From an uncultured Porphyromonadaceae bacterium (GTDB lineage: Bacteria > Bacteroidota > Bacteroidia > Bacteroidales > Muribaculaceae): a stretch of DNA of 64,000 bases. The DNA is taken from NCBI GenBank assembly GCA_902461565.1, contig CABPYL010000001.1, forward strand, positions 1 to 64,000, in the 5' to 3' direction. The notes under the pieces are model-generated. The model had not been told where the DNA came from. It ran no database searches and saw only the letters and a list, made by a program, of their open reading frames with translations. Both the position numbers and the translations under genes were made by a program. Of this stretch, positions 43,238-52,160 are shown piece after piece; position 1 is the stretch's first letter; each line of letters opens with the position of its first letter.

Positions 43238-43556
43238 GTCGTTTGTTGTTAAGCAACTGCGTTTTAGCGTGGGAATGTGATGGCCCGGCTAAAATCAGCT
43301 GCAAAGATAGCAAATTTTTTTCGCATTATGCGCATGTGCGCTCATTAATTATAGTGCAAATACAGAAGTGATTGAGAACCAGAGTGAAAACATTACTACA
43401 CTGATTCAGTATGTGCGAAATTTGCATATACTGCAGTTGATGGAAACTATTGATTACGGCAGGATGACCGATTACTTTTAGAAAGCGATATCATATACTG
43501 AAATATTTGGAAATTCCGTATAATGCCTAACTTTGTACAATTAATAGACAAACGCG
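43238..43556. other. Divergent intergenic region, thrS / AraC regulator
   Basis: No gene is credible in these 319 bases. The left part holds a minus-strand -7 box for thrS (43309-43302) and a short GCGCA-TG-TGCGC inverted repeat near 43330. The right part holds the AraC-gene promoter (43506-43535). The middle is AT-rich without recognised motifs. Confidence 0.7.
43506..43535 (+). promoter_or_regulatory. Promoter of the AraC-type regulator gene
   Basis: TTTG (43506-43509), 18 bases, TAACTTTG (43528-43535), with spacing one base short of the usual range. The start codon is 22 bases on. Confidence 0.55.
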
Positions 43557-44387
43557 ATGCCAAAGCCAAAAAATATTCCATTCTCGACAATGCAGAAGAT
43601 ATCCGGGTCGGGTGTCTTTGTAAAACGATTCGGGTATGTGGAACGGTCTGCGATGAAACCGTATGCACACCGCGATGACTATTATATGGTTGTGTTGCTC
43701 ACCGGTGGCAGCGCTGCCATAGAGATTGATTTTGAGCGGAAAGAATTGAAAGCTGGTAGTATATTTGTTGTGTCGCCGTGGCAGGTGCATAACAAGCCGA
43801 CGGGAGAGGAGTGGAATGCCGACGGCTGGCTCCTTGCTTTTTCGCCCGAGATACTTTCGGAATCGGATACCCGGGCCATCGATGAATATTCCATATCGCC
43901 GCGTCCTTTTAGTCCGCACAGAAATACAATGGAGGATATCTGTGCGCTGTGTTCCATTATGGAAAGAAACAGGGAAAACGACCGTGTTTCCAAAGCTCTT
44001 GCATCAGCTGTAAAAAGTATGGTGGTCTCTACTCTTTCTGTATCCGGTAATGAGACATGTGGCCGATACAGGATGTTAACCTCGAAACTTAGGAACTTGC
44101 TGGACGCACATATGCCAGAGGAGAAGCGCCCCGGTGCCTATGCCTCTATGCTCAATATTTCGGAGGTATATCTCAACGAAGCCGTGAAGGGTGCTACCGG
44201 ACTTAGTGCAAGCGCGTATATACGCAGCCGAGTTATTATACAGGCCAAACGGCAGCTTGTCTATACTTCGCTGTCGGCAAAAGAAATCGCGTATACTCTC
44301 GGATATGAGGACTATGCCTATTTTTCAAAGCTTTTTAAAAAGGGTGTAGGTATGTCTCCTGTAGAATACCGCAAAAACCTTAAATAG
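43557..44387 (+). CDS. AraC-family transcriptional regulator
   Basis: This 276-residue regulator has an N-terminal cupin-like sensing domain (YYMVVLLTGGSAAIEI, then KAGSIFVVSPWQVHN), a helical linker, and two helix-turn-helix units at the C-terminus (MLNISEVYLNEAVKGATGLS and SAKEIAYTLGYEDYAYFSKL). The final FKKGVGMSPVEYRKNLK is the usual AraC signature end. The 'QVHN' pocket suggests a small ligand. Likely targets are the adjacent membrane protein gene (135 bases downstream) or itself. Confidence 0.93.
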   Translation: MPKPKNIPFSTMQKISGSGVFVKRFGYVERSAMKPYAHRDDYYMVVLLTGGSAAIEIDFERKELKAGSIFVVSPWQVHNKPTGEEWNADGWLLAFSPEILSESDTRAIDEYSISPRPFSPHRNTMEDICALCSIMERNRENDRVSKALASAVKSMVVSTLSVSGNETCGRYRMLTSKLRNLLDAHMPEEKRPGAYASMLNISEVYLNEAVKGATGLSASAYIRSRVIIQAKRQLVYTSLSAKEIAYTLGYEDYAYFSKLFKKGVGMSPVEYRKNLK

Positions 44388-44521
44388 TACAATCCTTTCC
44401 TTGTCTCTGCCATTTTCGGTAATAGCGATATAATCTAATTTTGCACTTGCAATCCAAACGGATTCGGCAGGCGCTATGGCGCATGTCTACGGGCGATATA
44501 TTCACGTTTTGTACAAGTAAA

Positions 44522-44950
44522 ATGAACACATCTCAAAAACTCATATTCTGCAACAGGTGGCTCGGATGTATTTTATTACTGATGCTGGCATCCGGAATAC
44601 AGCTTGAAGCGACTTCCGGCAGATATATATGGTCGGTATGGTTTCATATTATATTGGGAATCATTCTTACGGCTCTTTCTCTTTACCATATATCCCTGCA
44701 CTACAGGTCCGGCAACTGGTTCTCGCGTTTTGCAAAGAACCGTAACACCGGAACGCGTATCCTTTGGTGGACGTTTCTTCTGACTGCAGTCAGCGGTGTA
44801 GCCGCAACGGTTATATGGACCGACGGATACGGACATTCGCACCTTGGTGCGGTACACGGCAAAATAGGATTCCTTATGGTTGCGGTGGCAATAATCCATA
44901 TTGCCGGCCATATCAGAAAAAAGAAGCTCAGAAGAACACAGGGGGCGTGA
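44522..44950 (+). CDS. Small four-helix membrane protein with paired histidines (cytochrome b-like)
   Basis: From the ATG at 44522 the protein has 142 residues and four hydrophobic segments. Histidines sit within or beside the helices: WFHIILGIILTALSLYHISLHY in helix 2, and HSHLGAVHGKIGFLMV and IIHIAGHI in helices 3-4. This pattern recalls heme-b-binding DUF4405/FTR-like membrane proteins, so electron transfer is possible but unproven. A longer frame from 44441 overlaps a predicted -7 box (TAATTTTG, 44436-44443) and is rejected. It follows the AraC-type regulator gene on the same strand and converges with the DUF1349 gene. Confidence 0.7.
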   Translation: MNTSQKLIFCNRWLGCILLLMLASGIQLEATSGRYIWSVWFHIILGIILTALSLYHISLHYRSGNWFSRFAKNRNTGTRILWWTFLLTAVSGVAATVIWTDGYGHSHLGAVHGKIGFLMVAVAIIHIAGHIRKKKLRRTQGA

Positions 44951-44972
44951 ATATCCCCCCATGTGTATGACA

Positions 44973-45626
44973 TTATTCCGCGTTGTTTTTCAGCCATTCG
45001 CTTCGGACTATGTCGGGCAGATGGCTCACTTTGAAATTGGAGAACATGGCTTTGAAACCATTGCCATCGGGACTTGCCGCGAACATTCCGATTTTTGCAG
45101 GCCGATTGGCCTCAAGCCATGCGTTACGCATCATGTGGTACTCTTTATCATCGAAAGAATAAAAAATTTCCACAGCATCGAGACGGCGAACAGCCTTTAT
45201 CCAGATATAGTCGACAGGGCGGTCGAGAGCTATAACACTCCAATCGGAGGTTTTATGTGTTACAACCGTGCTTAGATTATACTTGCCGTCTACATATTCG
45301 ATTCCGGTTTTGATGTAGTTCTCATGATCGAGGCGAATCATCATTCCGGCCTGGTCGAATCTAACTTTGTATTCGCCGGAAATTTTTACTTTGGCTTCAA
45401 ATTCGCCGCCATATTCGGCATAGTAGAAAGGAGCGTCATCTACGGTAAAACCGTAGTGGGATATTCGCCAATAGTCGCTGTTAGGGGTTACATCCATAGT
45501 GAGCGTGCCGCCGTTAATATGCCAGCCGGACGGTTCGTTGAACCAGTTCATCTTTTCGAGGGTCTGCGCGCTTGTGGTCTGGACTATAATTGCCGCCAAA
45601 AGGATAATAATGAGTTTTGTTTTCAT
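44973..45626 (-). CDS. Exported DUF1349 (concanavalin-like) protein
   Basis: This 217-residue protein has a signal peptide ending near TTSAQ. The remainder matches DUF1349, a beta-sandwich (jelly-roll) domain related to concanavalin-like lectins: WFNEPSGWHINGGTLTMDV, then AGMMIRLDHENYIKTGIEY, and IGMFAASPDGNGFKAMFSNF at the end. Such proteins bind or process carbohydrates, but no catalytic function is established. It is transcribed divergently from the LuxR-type gene, and their promoters overlap in one palindrome. Confidence 0.88.
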   Translation of the reverse strand: MKTKLIIILLAAIIVQTTSAQTLEKMNWFNEPSGWHINGGTLTMDVTPNSDYWRISHYGFTVDDAPFYYAEYGGEFEAKVKISGEYKVRFDQAGMMIRLDHENYIKTGIEYVDGKYNLSTVVTHKTSDWSVIALDRPVDYIWIKAVRRLDAVEIFYSFDDKEYHMMRNAWLEANRPAKIGMFAASPDGNGFKAMFSNFKVSHLPDIVRSEWLKNNAE

Positions 45627-45670
45627 GTGGAGGTAATGTATGGATAGTTTCGGCTACTTTTGCCGCCGTT

Positions 45671-45734
45671 ATTGTTTATAACCATTGGTTTGATTAACTT
45701 TGCAAAGTTAACAGGTTAGTAAATAACAGGCAAT
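45671..45734. promoter_or_regulatory. Overlapping divergent promoters in a perfect palindrome
   Basis: The palindrome TTAACTTTGCAAAGTTAA (45694-45711) holds a -7 box for each strand: TAACTTTG at 45695-45702 (plus) and 45710-45703 (minus). ATTG lies 20 bases upstream of each (45671-45674 plus; 45734-45731 minus). The two polymerases cannot bind together, so the DUF1349 and LuxR-type genes are probably transcribed in competition, or share an operator. Confidence 0.7.
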
Positions 45735-46491
45735 GGTCATAAATAACCATTCCGGCAGCAATAAGAAGAAACTTGATTTATTATTGCGGCAGGAGAATAT
45801 ATCCGGCAGCAACGTTGCGCTGTCGCAGATTCTTGAGTATGCGCGGTTTATGGCGGATATCGAGAAAGTCCTTGTTGTGGTCAGCGACATGAAAGACGGT
45901 AAGAGCCATATCTTTGCCGGCGGTTTTGCCCGAAACCTTGAACTGGGCGACTATCAGCAGGAAAACTCGATCTGGGAAAGTCGTATTCTTTCTCTGATGT
46001 TGCCTCAGGAGCAGGAATATAAATATATTGCCGAACTCCGGTTCTTTCATTTTCTGCGTCATTTGCCCGCATGCAGAAAGACCGATTATTATCTCGTTTC
46101 AAAGTTACGCTTTCGTTATACAGACGGTAAAATGCACGAAGTGCTGCATCGCATGTATTATATTTTTGACGGCAATAATGAAAATATGATATACGCTATC
46201 TGTATCTACGGGCCACTTGCTTTTGATTTTGGCGGTAAAAGCTATGTTGTCAATTCTATCTCAGGAGTAACCGAGGAACTGGATTGTTCGGGCAATGATA
46301 CCATTCTGAGTCGGCGCGAGAGTCAGGTGCTGTCGCTAATATATACCGGTCTGAAAAGTGCTGAGATTGCAGAACGTTTGAATATCAGCATCCATACGGT
46401 CAGTCGACACAGGCAGGAAATAATAGGAAAACTTCAAGTTAAAAATTCACATGAAGCGTGTCGCCTTGCAAAAGCATTGAAAATAATCTGA
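45733..46491 (+). CDS. LuxR-type helix-turn-helix transcriptional regulator
   Basis: This 252-residue protein has a PAS-like N-terminal region (residues about 20-170, with no recognised ligand motif) and a C-terminal LuxR/GerE DNA-binding domain (LSRRESQVLSLIYTGLKSAE and LNISIHTVSRHRQEIIGKL). It lacks a receiver domain, so it is not a classical response regulator. It is divergent from the DUF1349 gene and close to the DUF6377 gene and the GH31 operon; regulation of glycan-related genes is inferred. A hairpin follows the stop. Confidence 0.9.
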   Translation: MVINNHSGSNKKKLDLLLRQENISGSNVALSQILEYARFMADIEKVLVVVSDMKDGKSHIFAGGFARNLELGDYQQENSIWESRILSLMLPQEQEYKYIAELRFFHFLRHLPACRKTDYYLVSKLRFRYTDGKMHEVLHRMYYIFDGNNENMIYAICIYGPLAFDFGGKSYVVNSISGVTEELDCSGNDTILSRRESQVLSLIYTGLKSAEIAERLNISIHTVSRHRQEIIGKLQVKNSHEACRLAKALKII

Positions 46492-46512
46492 CGCTTCAGA
46501 GTTATGGTATTA

Positions 46513-46544
46513 AAGGCGGGAGATAATAAGCCCTTTCCCGCCTT
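46513..46544 (+). terminator. Hairpin after the LuxR-type gene
   Basis: AAGGCGGGA (46513-46521) pairs with TCCCGCCTT (46536-46544). There is no T-tract after it on the plus strand. Confidence 0.6.
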
Positions 46545-46648
46545 AACTATGCAAAATCGTATATCGGATATAATACCGATACGCCAAGAATTATAATAGC
46601 ACCTACATGTTGCCACCAGATGGGGCTCACGGTTTACGGGAATATCAG

Positions 46649-48310
46649 TTACAGGCAGCCGATTTCCATCACCCGTTCTTCCAGTTCTTTTCTGTTCCCG
46701 GCAGCTTTGTTCCTTGTCTTTACGCGATAATTATATATCGTAATAACAGAGTATCGCAAGAATTTTGCAATCTTTTCGCTGTCTTTTATTCCAAGTCTGA
46801 TAAGAGCAAAAATGCGTAGTTCGGTGTTCAGCTGCCCCGGTTTCTTTAGCACAATCTGCCCTTCCGGAGTGAGAAGCTTGTTGAAATCTTCGACAAAAGT
46901 AGGGAAGAGCTTGAGGAACGTAGCATCAAAATTGCGGTAGAATGCCTTCAGTTCCACATCAGTTATATCGGTAGATTTCAATATCTTCTTCAGGTTCTCA
47001 ATGTTGCCGGCTGTCGAGAGCTTGTTCAATGATTTTCTGTATGCGTCTAATTTTTCTATATACGAGGAACATTGTTCCATGTACTGACTGATATATTCTT
47101 CCTTAATTTTTGAATTTTCTGCGATGGCGTGATTGGCTTCGGTGAGGCGGTTATTGAAATTTTCGAGTTCTGCATTCAGCTGTTTCAATTTATTGTTGGC
47201 CGCAATTGTCTGTTGATGTGCAGCCGATGTTTTTTTCATCTGTTTCCATATCCACACGATTGCAGCCAGAAGGAAAACGGCAAGGATACTTATAATTATG
47301 ATTAAAACAAGTTGCCGCTCGCGCTGAAGCTGTATTTCTTTTACGAAGGCTGCGTTGACAATGGGATAAATATCGTTTATTTCAAGAATTCTCTGTCGGG
47401 CGTTACATTTTTGTGCATCATCCATCGCGATACTCAGGAATTCATAGGCGTTGTCGATATCTCCTTCCATGAATAGAATCGTGGCAAGCTGGCGGAGGGA
47501 TACATATTCCCTGACGGAAGCCTGCAGATCGGCTATGGATGATATAATTAGATTTTCTTTCTGTTTCTCTTTATTTCCTATCCCTTTATATGCAAACGAC
47601 AGGGTGTTGGCTACTATGGCTCGGTCGTGGGTGGAATACTCGTTGTTCGCGAGATAATTCTCAAGAATTTCCACGGATTTGGCGGCGTTACCTTTTCGCA
47701 GGTATTTGCCGGACATACCGATAACGTAAGATAACGAATTGGGAGAGGTACGGGATAGCAAGGAATCCTGATACATCTCGAATATTCCGAGATATTTATC
47801 TTTGTCCTCTTTTCTGACAGAAAAATCTGCCAGATATGACGCTATTGTCTGGTTTATATAGTAATAGTATGGTAGCAGATAATCCGGTACCGAGGAATAT
47901 GGAATGGAATCCACTATTTCCAGAGCTTCCTTATACATACCTATGCTGCCGAGGACATTTGCGGTGTTCAGCCGCGAGTTGGTTATAAATTCGGGGTTCC
48001 CGGTCTTATATGCTAAGATTTCTCTTTTTTTGCAATATGTGAATGCCGAATCCGTATTGTAGGGCCTGAATTCGTCAAGCAGATCACATAAAGCAAAAAA
48101 ACGTGCGGTATCGTCGGTTGCCGAATATAATTTTTGCCGCAGCTCGTTAAGCCTGCTTTCTTTCTGCGCCAGATAGGACTCTCTGTCCTGGATTGTATTG
48201 TGGAGTTCCGACAGCAGAGAGTCTGTTTGTGTGGACGTAGATGTACAGCCGGTCGCTGCCGTCAACAAAAAAGATATAATCAACAAAAACAGTAGTCTTT
48301 TAAACATCAT
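46649..48310 (-). CDS. DUF6377 membrane regulatory protein
   Basis: This Bacteroidales-type regulator begins at one of two adjacent ATGs (48310 or 48307). It has a signal or lipobox-like start (FLLTAATGC) and an exported helical, TPR-like region (about residues 60-330). One membrane helix (LVLIIIISILAVFLLAAIVW) and a coiled coil (NNKLKQLNAELENFNNRL) follow, then the cytoplasmic DUF6377 end with a LuxR-like helix-turn-helix (GIKDSEKIAKFLRYSVITIY). The layout suggests it senses a signal outside and binds DNA inside. A TAACTTTG -7 box (48321-48314) directly precedes the ATG, implying a leaderless mRNA. It is divergent from the GH31 operon, its probable target. Confidence 0.85.
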   Translation of the reverse strand: MMFKRLLFLLIISFLLTAATGCTSTSTQTDSLLSELHNTIQDRESYLAQKESRLNELRQKLYSATDDTARFFALCDLLDEFRPYNTDSAFTYCKKREILAYKTGNPEFITNSRLNTANVLGSIGMYKEALEIVDSIPYSSVPDYLLPYYYYINQTIASYLADFSVRKEDKDKYLGIFEMYQDSLLSRTSPNSLSYVIGMSGKYLRKGNAAKSVEILENYLANNEYSTHDRAIVANTLSFAYKGIGNKEKQKENLIISSIADLQASVREYVSLRQLATILFMEGDIDNAYEFLSIAMDDAQKCNARQRILEINDIYPIVNAAFVKEIQLQRERQLVLIIIISILAVFLLAAIVWIWKQMKKTSAAHQQTIAANNKLKQLNAELENFNNRLTEANHAIAENSKIKEEYISQYMEQCSSYIEKLDAYRKSLNKLSTAGNIENLKKILKSTDITDVELKAFYRNFDATFLKLFPTFVEDFNKLLTPEGQIVLKKPGQLNTELRIFALIRLGIKDSEKIAKFLRYSVITIYNYRVKTRNKAAGNRKELEERVMEIGCL

Positions 48311-48512
48311 ACACAAAGTTACAAAAAAGAAATAAAGAGAGGAACAGCAATCCGTGAAAATAATATTTTTAACACTTGAATGCCGGAAAAGCGGCGTTCG
48401 GATTACTACTTGTTTTGCCCAAGGCGCAATGTGCATATTGCTTATAAATAATGTTTTAGATTTTTAAAATCCATATAATTACTACTTATTCGCTACTGAT
48501 GGCCGCGCGCTG

Positions 48513-48543
48513 TTTTAAAACACACCGTCAATGCGTAATTTTG
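48513..48543 (+). promoter_or_regulatory. Promoter of the GH31 / SusE-like operon
   Basis: TTTT (48513-48516), 19 bases, TAATTTTG (48536-48543). The upstream box is imperfect. The leader is about 58 bases. Confidence 0.5.
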
Positions 48544-48606
48544 CTTAAAATAGTGCATGAAAAATACTATCTAAACCATTTAAAAACTAATCAAAATTAT
48601 TATCGT

Positions 48607-49491
48607 ATGCTTAATTTTACAAAACTGACGGCTTCTGCTGTCCTTATGTTGTCAACTGTTTTTGGTGCTTCTGCAGTATCTCATCTTAAACTTATCGGCG
48701 CAGCCACTCCCGGCGGCTGGGAAATAGTTGACGGTGTTCTGCTCCCACCGGATCCCGACAATGAGAATGTTTTCAGTTGTGTTGCCTATCTCAAGGCTGA
48801 CGAGGAGTTCAAATTCACAGCTAACAATGACTGGTCGAACGACAAGAATGAGTTTCGCAACGCTTCATCCGACCCGTATGACATTACAAAACTCCAGCAG
48901 GGCGGTTCCGACCAGAAGTTCAAAGTGAGCGAGAGCGCAAATTACCGTCTTGTACTGAATACCGCCGACCTCACGATTTCTATTGCCAAAGCAGACTATC
49001 AGGCAGAGCCCATTCGTTTCAATGCCCTCTTTATGATTGGCAACGCCACTCCTGGCGGCTGGACAATTCTTGACGGTACACCCTTGAACTGGGGCGGTGA
49101 AAGCGATCCGTTCAAATTTACATGGTCGGGCGAACTGAATGCCGGCGAATTCAAGATCAATTCCAATAAGTACAGTGACATCTGGGGTGGTCCGTGGTTC
49201 TTTGTTGGCCTAGGAGAGAACGGTGAACTTGACTATAATAAAATTGTAGCCGACGGCACAGGCGATCGCAAATGGCAGATAGCAGAGGCCGGCAATTACA
49301 ATATCGATGTAGATCTGCTCAAGGGATCTATTGCAATTACCAAAGCACCAGTGGTAGGTGTTGATGAAATCTCATACGACAATGACGCCACTCCGGTCTA
49401 TTATAATCTTCAGGGCATCGTTGTTCCCAATCCTTCCAACGGTATATTCATCAAGAAAGTAGGAAATAAAGTTTCCAAAGTAGCTTTATAA
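48607..49491 (+). CDS. SusE/SusF-like outer-membrane glycan-binding protein
   Basis: From the ATG at 48607 the protein has 294 residues and a signal peptide (LTASAVLMLSTVFGASA). Two tandem SusE/F-type starch-binding modules each open with a conserved block: HLKLIGAATPGGWEIVDG near residue 26 and ALFMIGNATPGGWTILDG near 140. The C-terminus (VYYNLQGIVVPNPSNGIFIK, then a basic end) resembles the tail that directs type IX secretion or surface anchoring. No lipobox is seen, unlike true SusE. It is the first gene of a five-gene exported operon. Confidence 0.85.
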   Translation: MLNFTKLTASAVLMLSTVFGASAVSHLKLIGAATPGGWEIVDGVLLPPDPDNENVFSCVAYLKADEEFKFTANNDWSNDKNEFRNASSDPYDITKLQQGGSDQKFKVSESANYRLVLNTADLTISIAKADYQAEPIRFNALFMIGNATPGGWTILDGTPLNWGGESDPFKFTWSGELNAGEFKINSNKYSDIWGGPWFFVGLGENGELDYNKIVADGTGDRKWQIAEAGNYNIDVDLLKGSIAITKAPVVGVDEISYDNDATPVYYNLQGIVVPNPSNGIFIKKVGNKVSKVAL

Positions 49492-49553
49492 TAATCTATA
49501 ACCATTCCGGGCTGTGAACTTGTCGCAGCCCGGAAAAATAGTCTATACCACTT

Positions 49554-52151
49554 ATGAAATTAAAACTCAGCATTATCCTGTTTCTTGCCTGTTTCTTTTT
49601 AGGGCAGGCATCGCTGAAGGCGGCTGACGCTGCTAATCCGGTTGCCAATCCGCAAGCTGTTGTAGTAAGCGGCAATGCGAGGTTTACGGTTCTTACTCCC
49701 GAAATGATCCGTATCGAATACAGCGACAAGGGCGTATTCGAGGACCGTGCTACTTTTGCTATTATAAACCGTAATCTCGATGTTCCTCATTTTACTAAAA
49801 CAGAGGATGACAACTTCCTTTATATCGAGACAGACAAACTGCATCTTAAGTACCGTAAAGGTACTAATCCCTACACCGTACCGGCTTCATCGAGCAATCT
49901 TTCTATTACGATGAATCATAACGGTCGCGACGTTCTTTGGTATGCGGGCAAACCCGACCCGATGAACCTCAAGGGCACTTGCAGAACTCTTGACGGAAGC
50001 AACGGTCAGAACAAGAGATCGGAGATGGAGAACGGCCTTATTTCACGTTCGGGATGGGCAGTGATTGAAGATTCCTGGACCGCGGCGAGGGCAGATGGTA
50101 GCCGTTCGTTTGCGCTGGAGCCTTCTGAAGAACTCGGTTATGACTGGTGGACAGACCGCAAGGATCCCCACGCGATGGATACGTACTTTATGGGCTATGG
50201 CAGCAATTATAAAAAGGCCTTGTATGACTATACCTCGATTGCCGGGAAAATTCCTTTGCCCCCTTCCTATGTGTTCGGTTATTGGTACAGCAAGTATTCT
50301 TCATATTCGGCAGACGATTACCGCGAAATAATGAATAACCTTGCATCCAATGGAATCCCTACCGATGTTATGGTGCTTGATATGGACTGGCACTGGAACG
50401 GCAGCGAAGGCAGCATGTCGGCAGGCCGTGGCGGATGGACCGGATGGTCGTGGAACACCAATCTTATCCCCGATCCAAAAGGATTGCTCCAGGAAATGCA
50501 TGACCGCAACTTCAAGACGGCACTCAATCTCCACCCTGCCGGTGGTGTCAACAGCATTGAGTCTCCCGAGTTTTTCAACGCAATGAATGAGGACCTGCGT
50601 GGTAAATATAACGTAAATGCCGGGGGTGCTCAGGAGATTCCCTGGTACCTCGATTACACTGATTTTACCGACGCTTTCTTCAGCACTATTATTCGCGAGC
50701 ACGAGAGCGAGGGTGTTGATTTCTGGTGGCTCGACTGGCAGCAGCATCTTACAAGTCCGTATACCAACGGCCTTGGCGAGACGTTCTGGTGTAACCATGT
50801 TTTCTTTAACGACATGGCCAAAAACCGTCCGGACCATCGTCCCGTTATCTTCCATCGCTGGGGTGGACTTGGCAGCCACAGATACCAGATAGGATTTTCC
50901 GGAGATGCTTTGATAAACTTCCCAACTCTTGCATTCCAGCCTTATTTTACAGCAACTGCATCTAATGTAGGTTACGGCTACTGGGGCCATGATCTGGGCG
51001 GACATGCGTTTACCGACGAAAGCATTGTCAACGATCCTGAACTGCTGCTTCGCTGGATACAGTTTGGCGTGTTTACCCCTATATTCAGAACACATGCCAC
51101 CAACGACTCCCGAATTGAGCGACAGATATGGAAATTTCCCAATTTCCCAGATATGCTTGAGGCTGTGAAATTACGTTATTCTCTCTTCCCCTATATCTAT
51201 ACAATGGCTCGCGAGGCATATGACACAGGTATATCATTATGCCGTCCACTCTATTACGAGTATCCTGAAACTGAGGAGGCTTATACCTTCGAGGATGAAT
51301 ATTTCTTCGGCAATGACATTCTTGTCGCTCCTATTGTGGAAGCCGGTGTAGACGGCGTGAGCACCCGCACAATCTGGTTCCCCGAAGGCAACTGGTGGAG
51401 CGCATCCACAAATGAGCTTATCGAAGGTCCCTGTACTATGACAATGAAATTTGCCAGGACCGATATCCCGTATTTCTATCGTCAAGGCTCCGTTGTGCCT
51501 TTGAATCCCGAGGAAATAAAGAATGTAACAACACATGCCGAGCATCTGATTCTGAATGTGGTAGCTGGTAAGAACGGCAGCTCGAAGCTGTATGAGGATA
51601 ATGGAGATAACCCCGATTATGCTACCGTATATGCTACCACAACCATTACTCAGACTAAATCCGGTAATAAGCTGACCCTGACGATCAACCCGCGCGAAGG
51701 CGATGCCACAGGGCTGCCTGTTGCCAAAGCGTACACTGTAAAGGTCTACAACACCGAGACTCCAGTGTCGGTTAAAATCGACGGTACCGCTATTTCGGAA
51801 TACAGCTATGATTCTGACAGCAAGTGTACAGTCGTAGCGGTGCCGTCCACCCTCTGTTCGTCGACTGTAACAGTTGAAATTGAGGACGCAACCTCAGGTA
51901 TTGCCGATATTTATTCCGATGGCCTTAAAGTGTTCTACGATAGGGCCTCGGATACACTTACTGCCGATTTGCGCAAAAACTGCAGGAATGTGGAGTTTGC
52001 CATGTTCAATACTGCCGGTGCCGAATGCTTGAACCGTACATATAACAATGTTTCGTGTTTTTCCGAAAAATTGTCGGCGCTTCCTTCTCAAGTATATGTG
52101 TGCAAGATAGTTGCTGATAATAAACTTATTGTTGAAAAAATTTCCAAATAA
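49554..52151 (+). CDS. Glycoside hydrolase family 31 (alpha-glucosidase/alpha-xylosidase type)
   Basis: This 865-residue exported enzyme has a signal peptide ending near GQASLKA. Order: an N-terminal beta-sandwich (residues about 30-230), the catalytic barrel with VMVLDMDWHWNG, the nucleophile Asp394 in GVDFWWLDWQQ and probable acid/base Asp451 in IGFSGDALI, then proximal and distal beta domains (YFFGNDILVAPIVEAG). A C-terminal module of about 75 residues from SGIADIYSDGLKVFYD resembles a sorting tail. It cleaves terminal alpha-linked glucose, xylose or related sugars; the linkage is not readable. It follows the SusE-like gene by 62 bases and precedes the next binding protein by nine. Confidence 0.92.
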   Translation: MKLKLSIILFLACFFLGQASLKAADAANPVANPQAVVVSGNARFTVLTPEMIRIEYSDKGVFEDRATFAIINRNLDVPHFTKTEDDNFLYIETDKLHLKYRKGTNPYTVPASSSNLSITMNHNGRDVLWYAGKPDPMNLKGTCRTLDGSNGQNKRSEMENGLISRSGWAVIEDSWTAARADGSRSFALEPSEELGYDWWTDRKDPHAMDTYFMGYGSNYKKALYDYTSIAGKIPLPPSYVFGYWYSKYSSYSADDYREIMNNLASNGIPTDVMVLDMDWHWNGSEGSMSAGRGGWTGWSWNTNLIPDPKGLLQEMHDRNFKTALNLHPAGGVNSIESPEFFNAMNEDLRGKYNVNAGGAQEIPWYLDYTDFTDAFFSTIIREHESEGVDFWWLDWQQHLTSPYTNGLGETFWCNHVFFNDMAKNRPDHRPVIFHRWGGLGSHRYQIGFSGDALINFPTLAFQPYFTATASNVGYGYWGHDLGGHAFTDESIVNDPELLLRWIQFGVFTPIFRTHATNDSRIERQIWKFPNFPDMLEAVKLRYSLFPYIYTMAREAYDTGISLCRPLYYEYPETEEAYTFEDEYFFGNDILVAPIVEAGVDGVSTRTIWFPEGNWWSASTNELIEGPCTMTMKFARTDIPYFYRQGSVVPLNPEEIKNVTTHAEHLILNVVAGKNGSSKLYEDNGDNPDYATVYATTTITQTKSGNKLTLTINPREGDATGLPVAKAYTVKVYNTETPVSVKIDGTAISEYSYDSDSKCTVVAVPSTLCSSTVTVEIEDATSGIADIYSDGLKVFYDRASDTLTADLRKNCRNVEFAMFNTAGAECLNRTYNNVSCFSEKLSALPSQVYVCKIVADNKLIVEKISK

Positions 52152-52160
52152 GCAGAAGCC

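Noticed and set aside
42074..43252. Plus-strand open frame of 392 residues
   Set aside because: It lies wholly antisense to thrS, whose assignment is certain.
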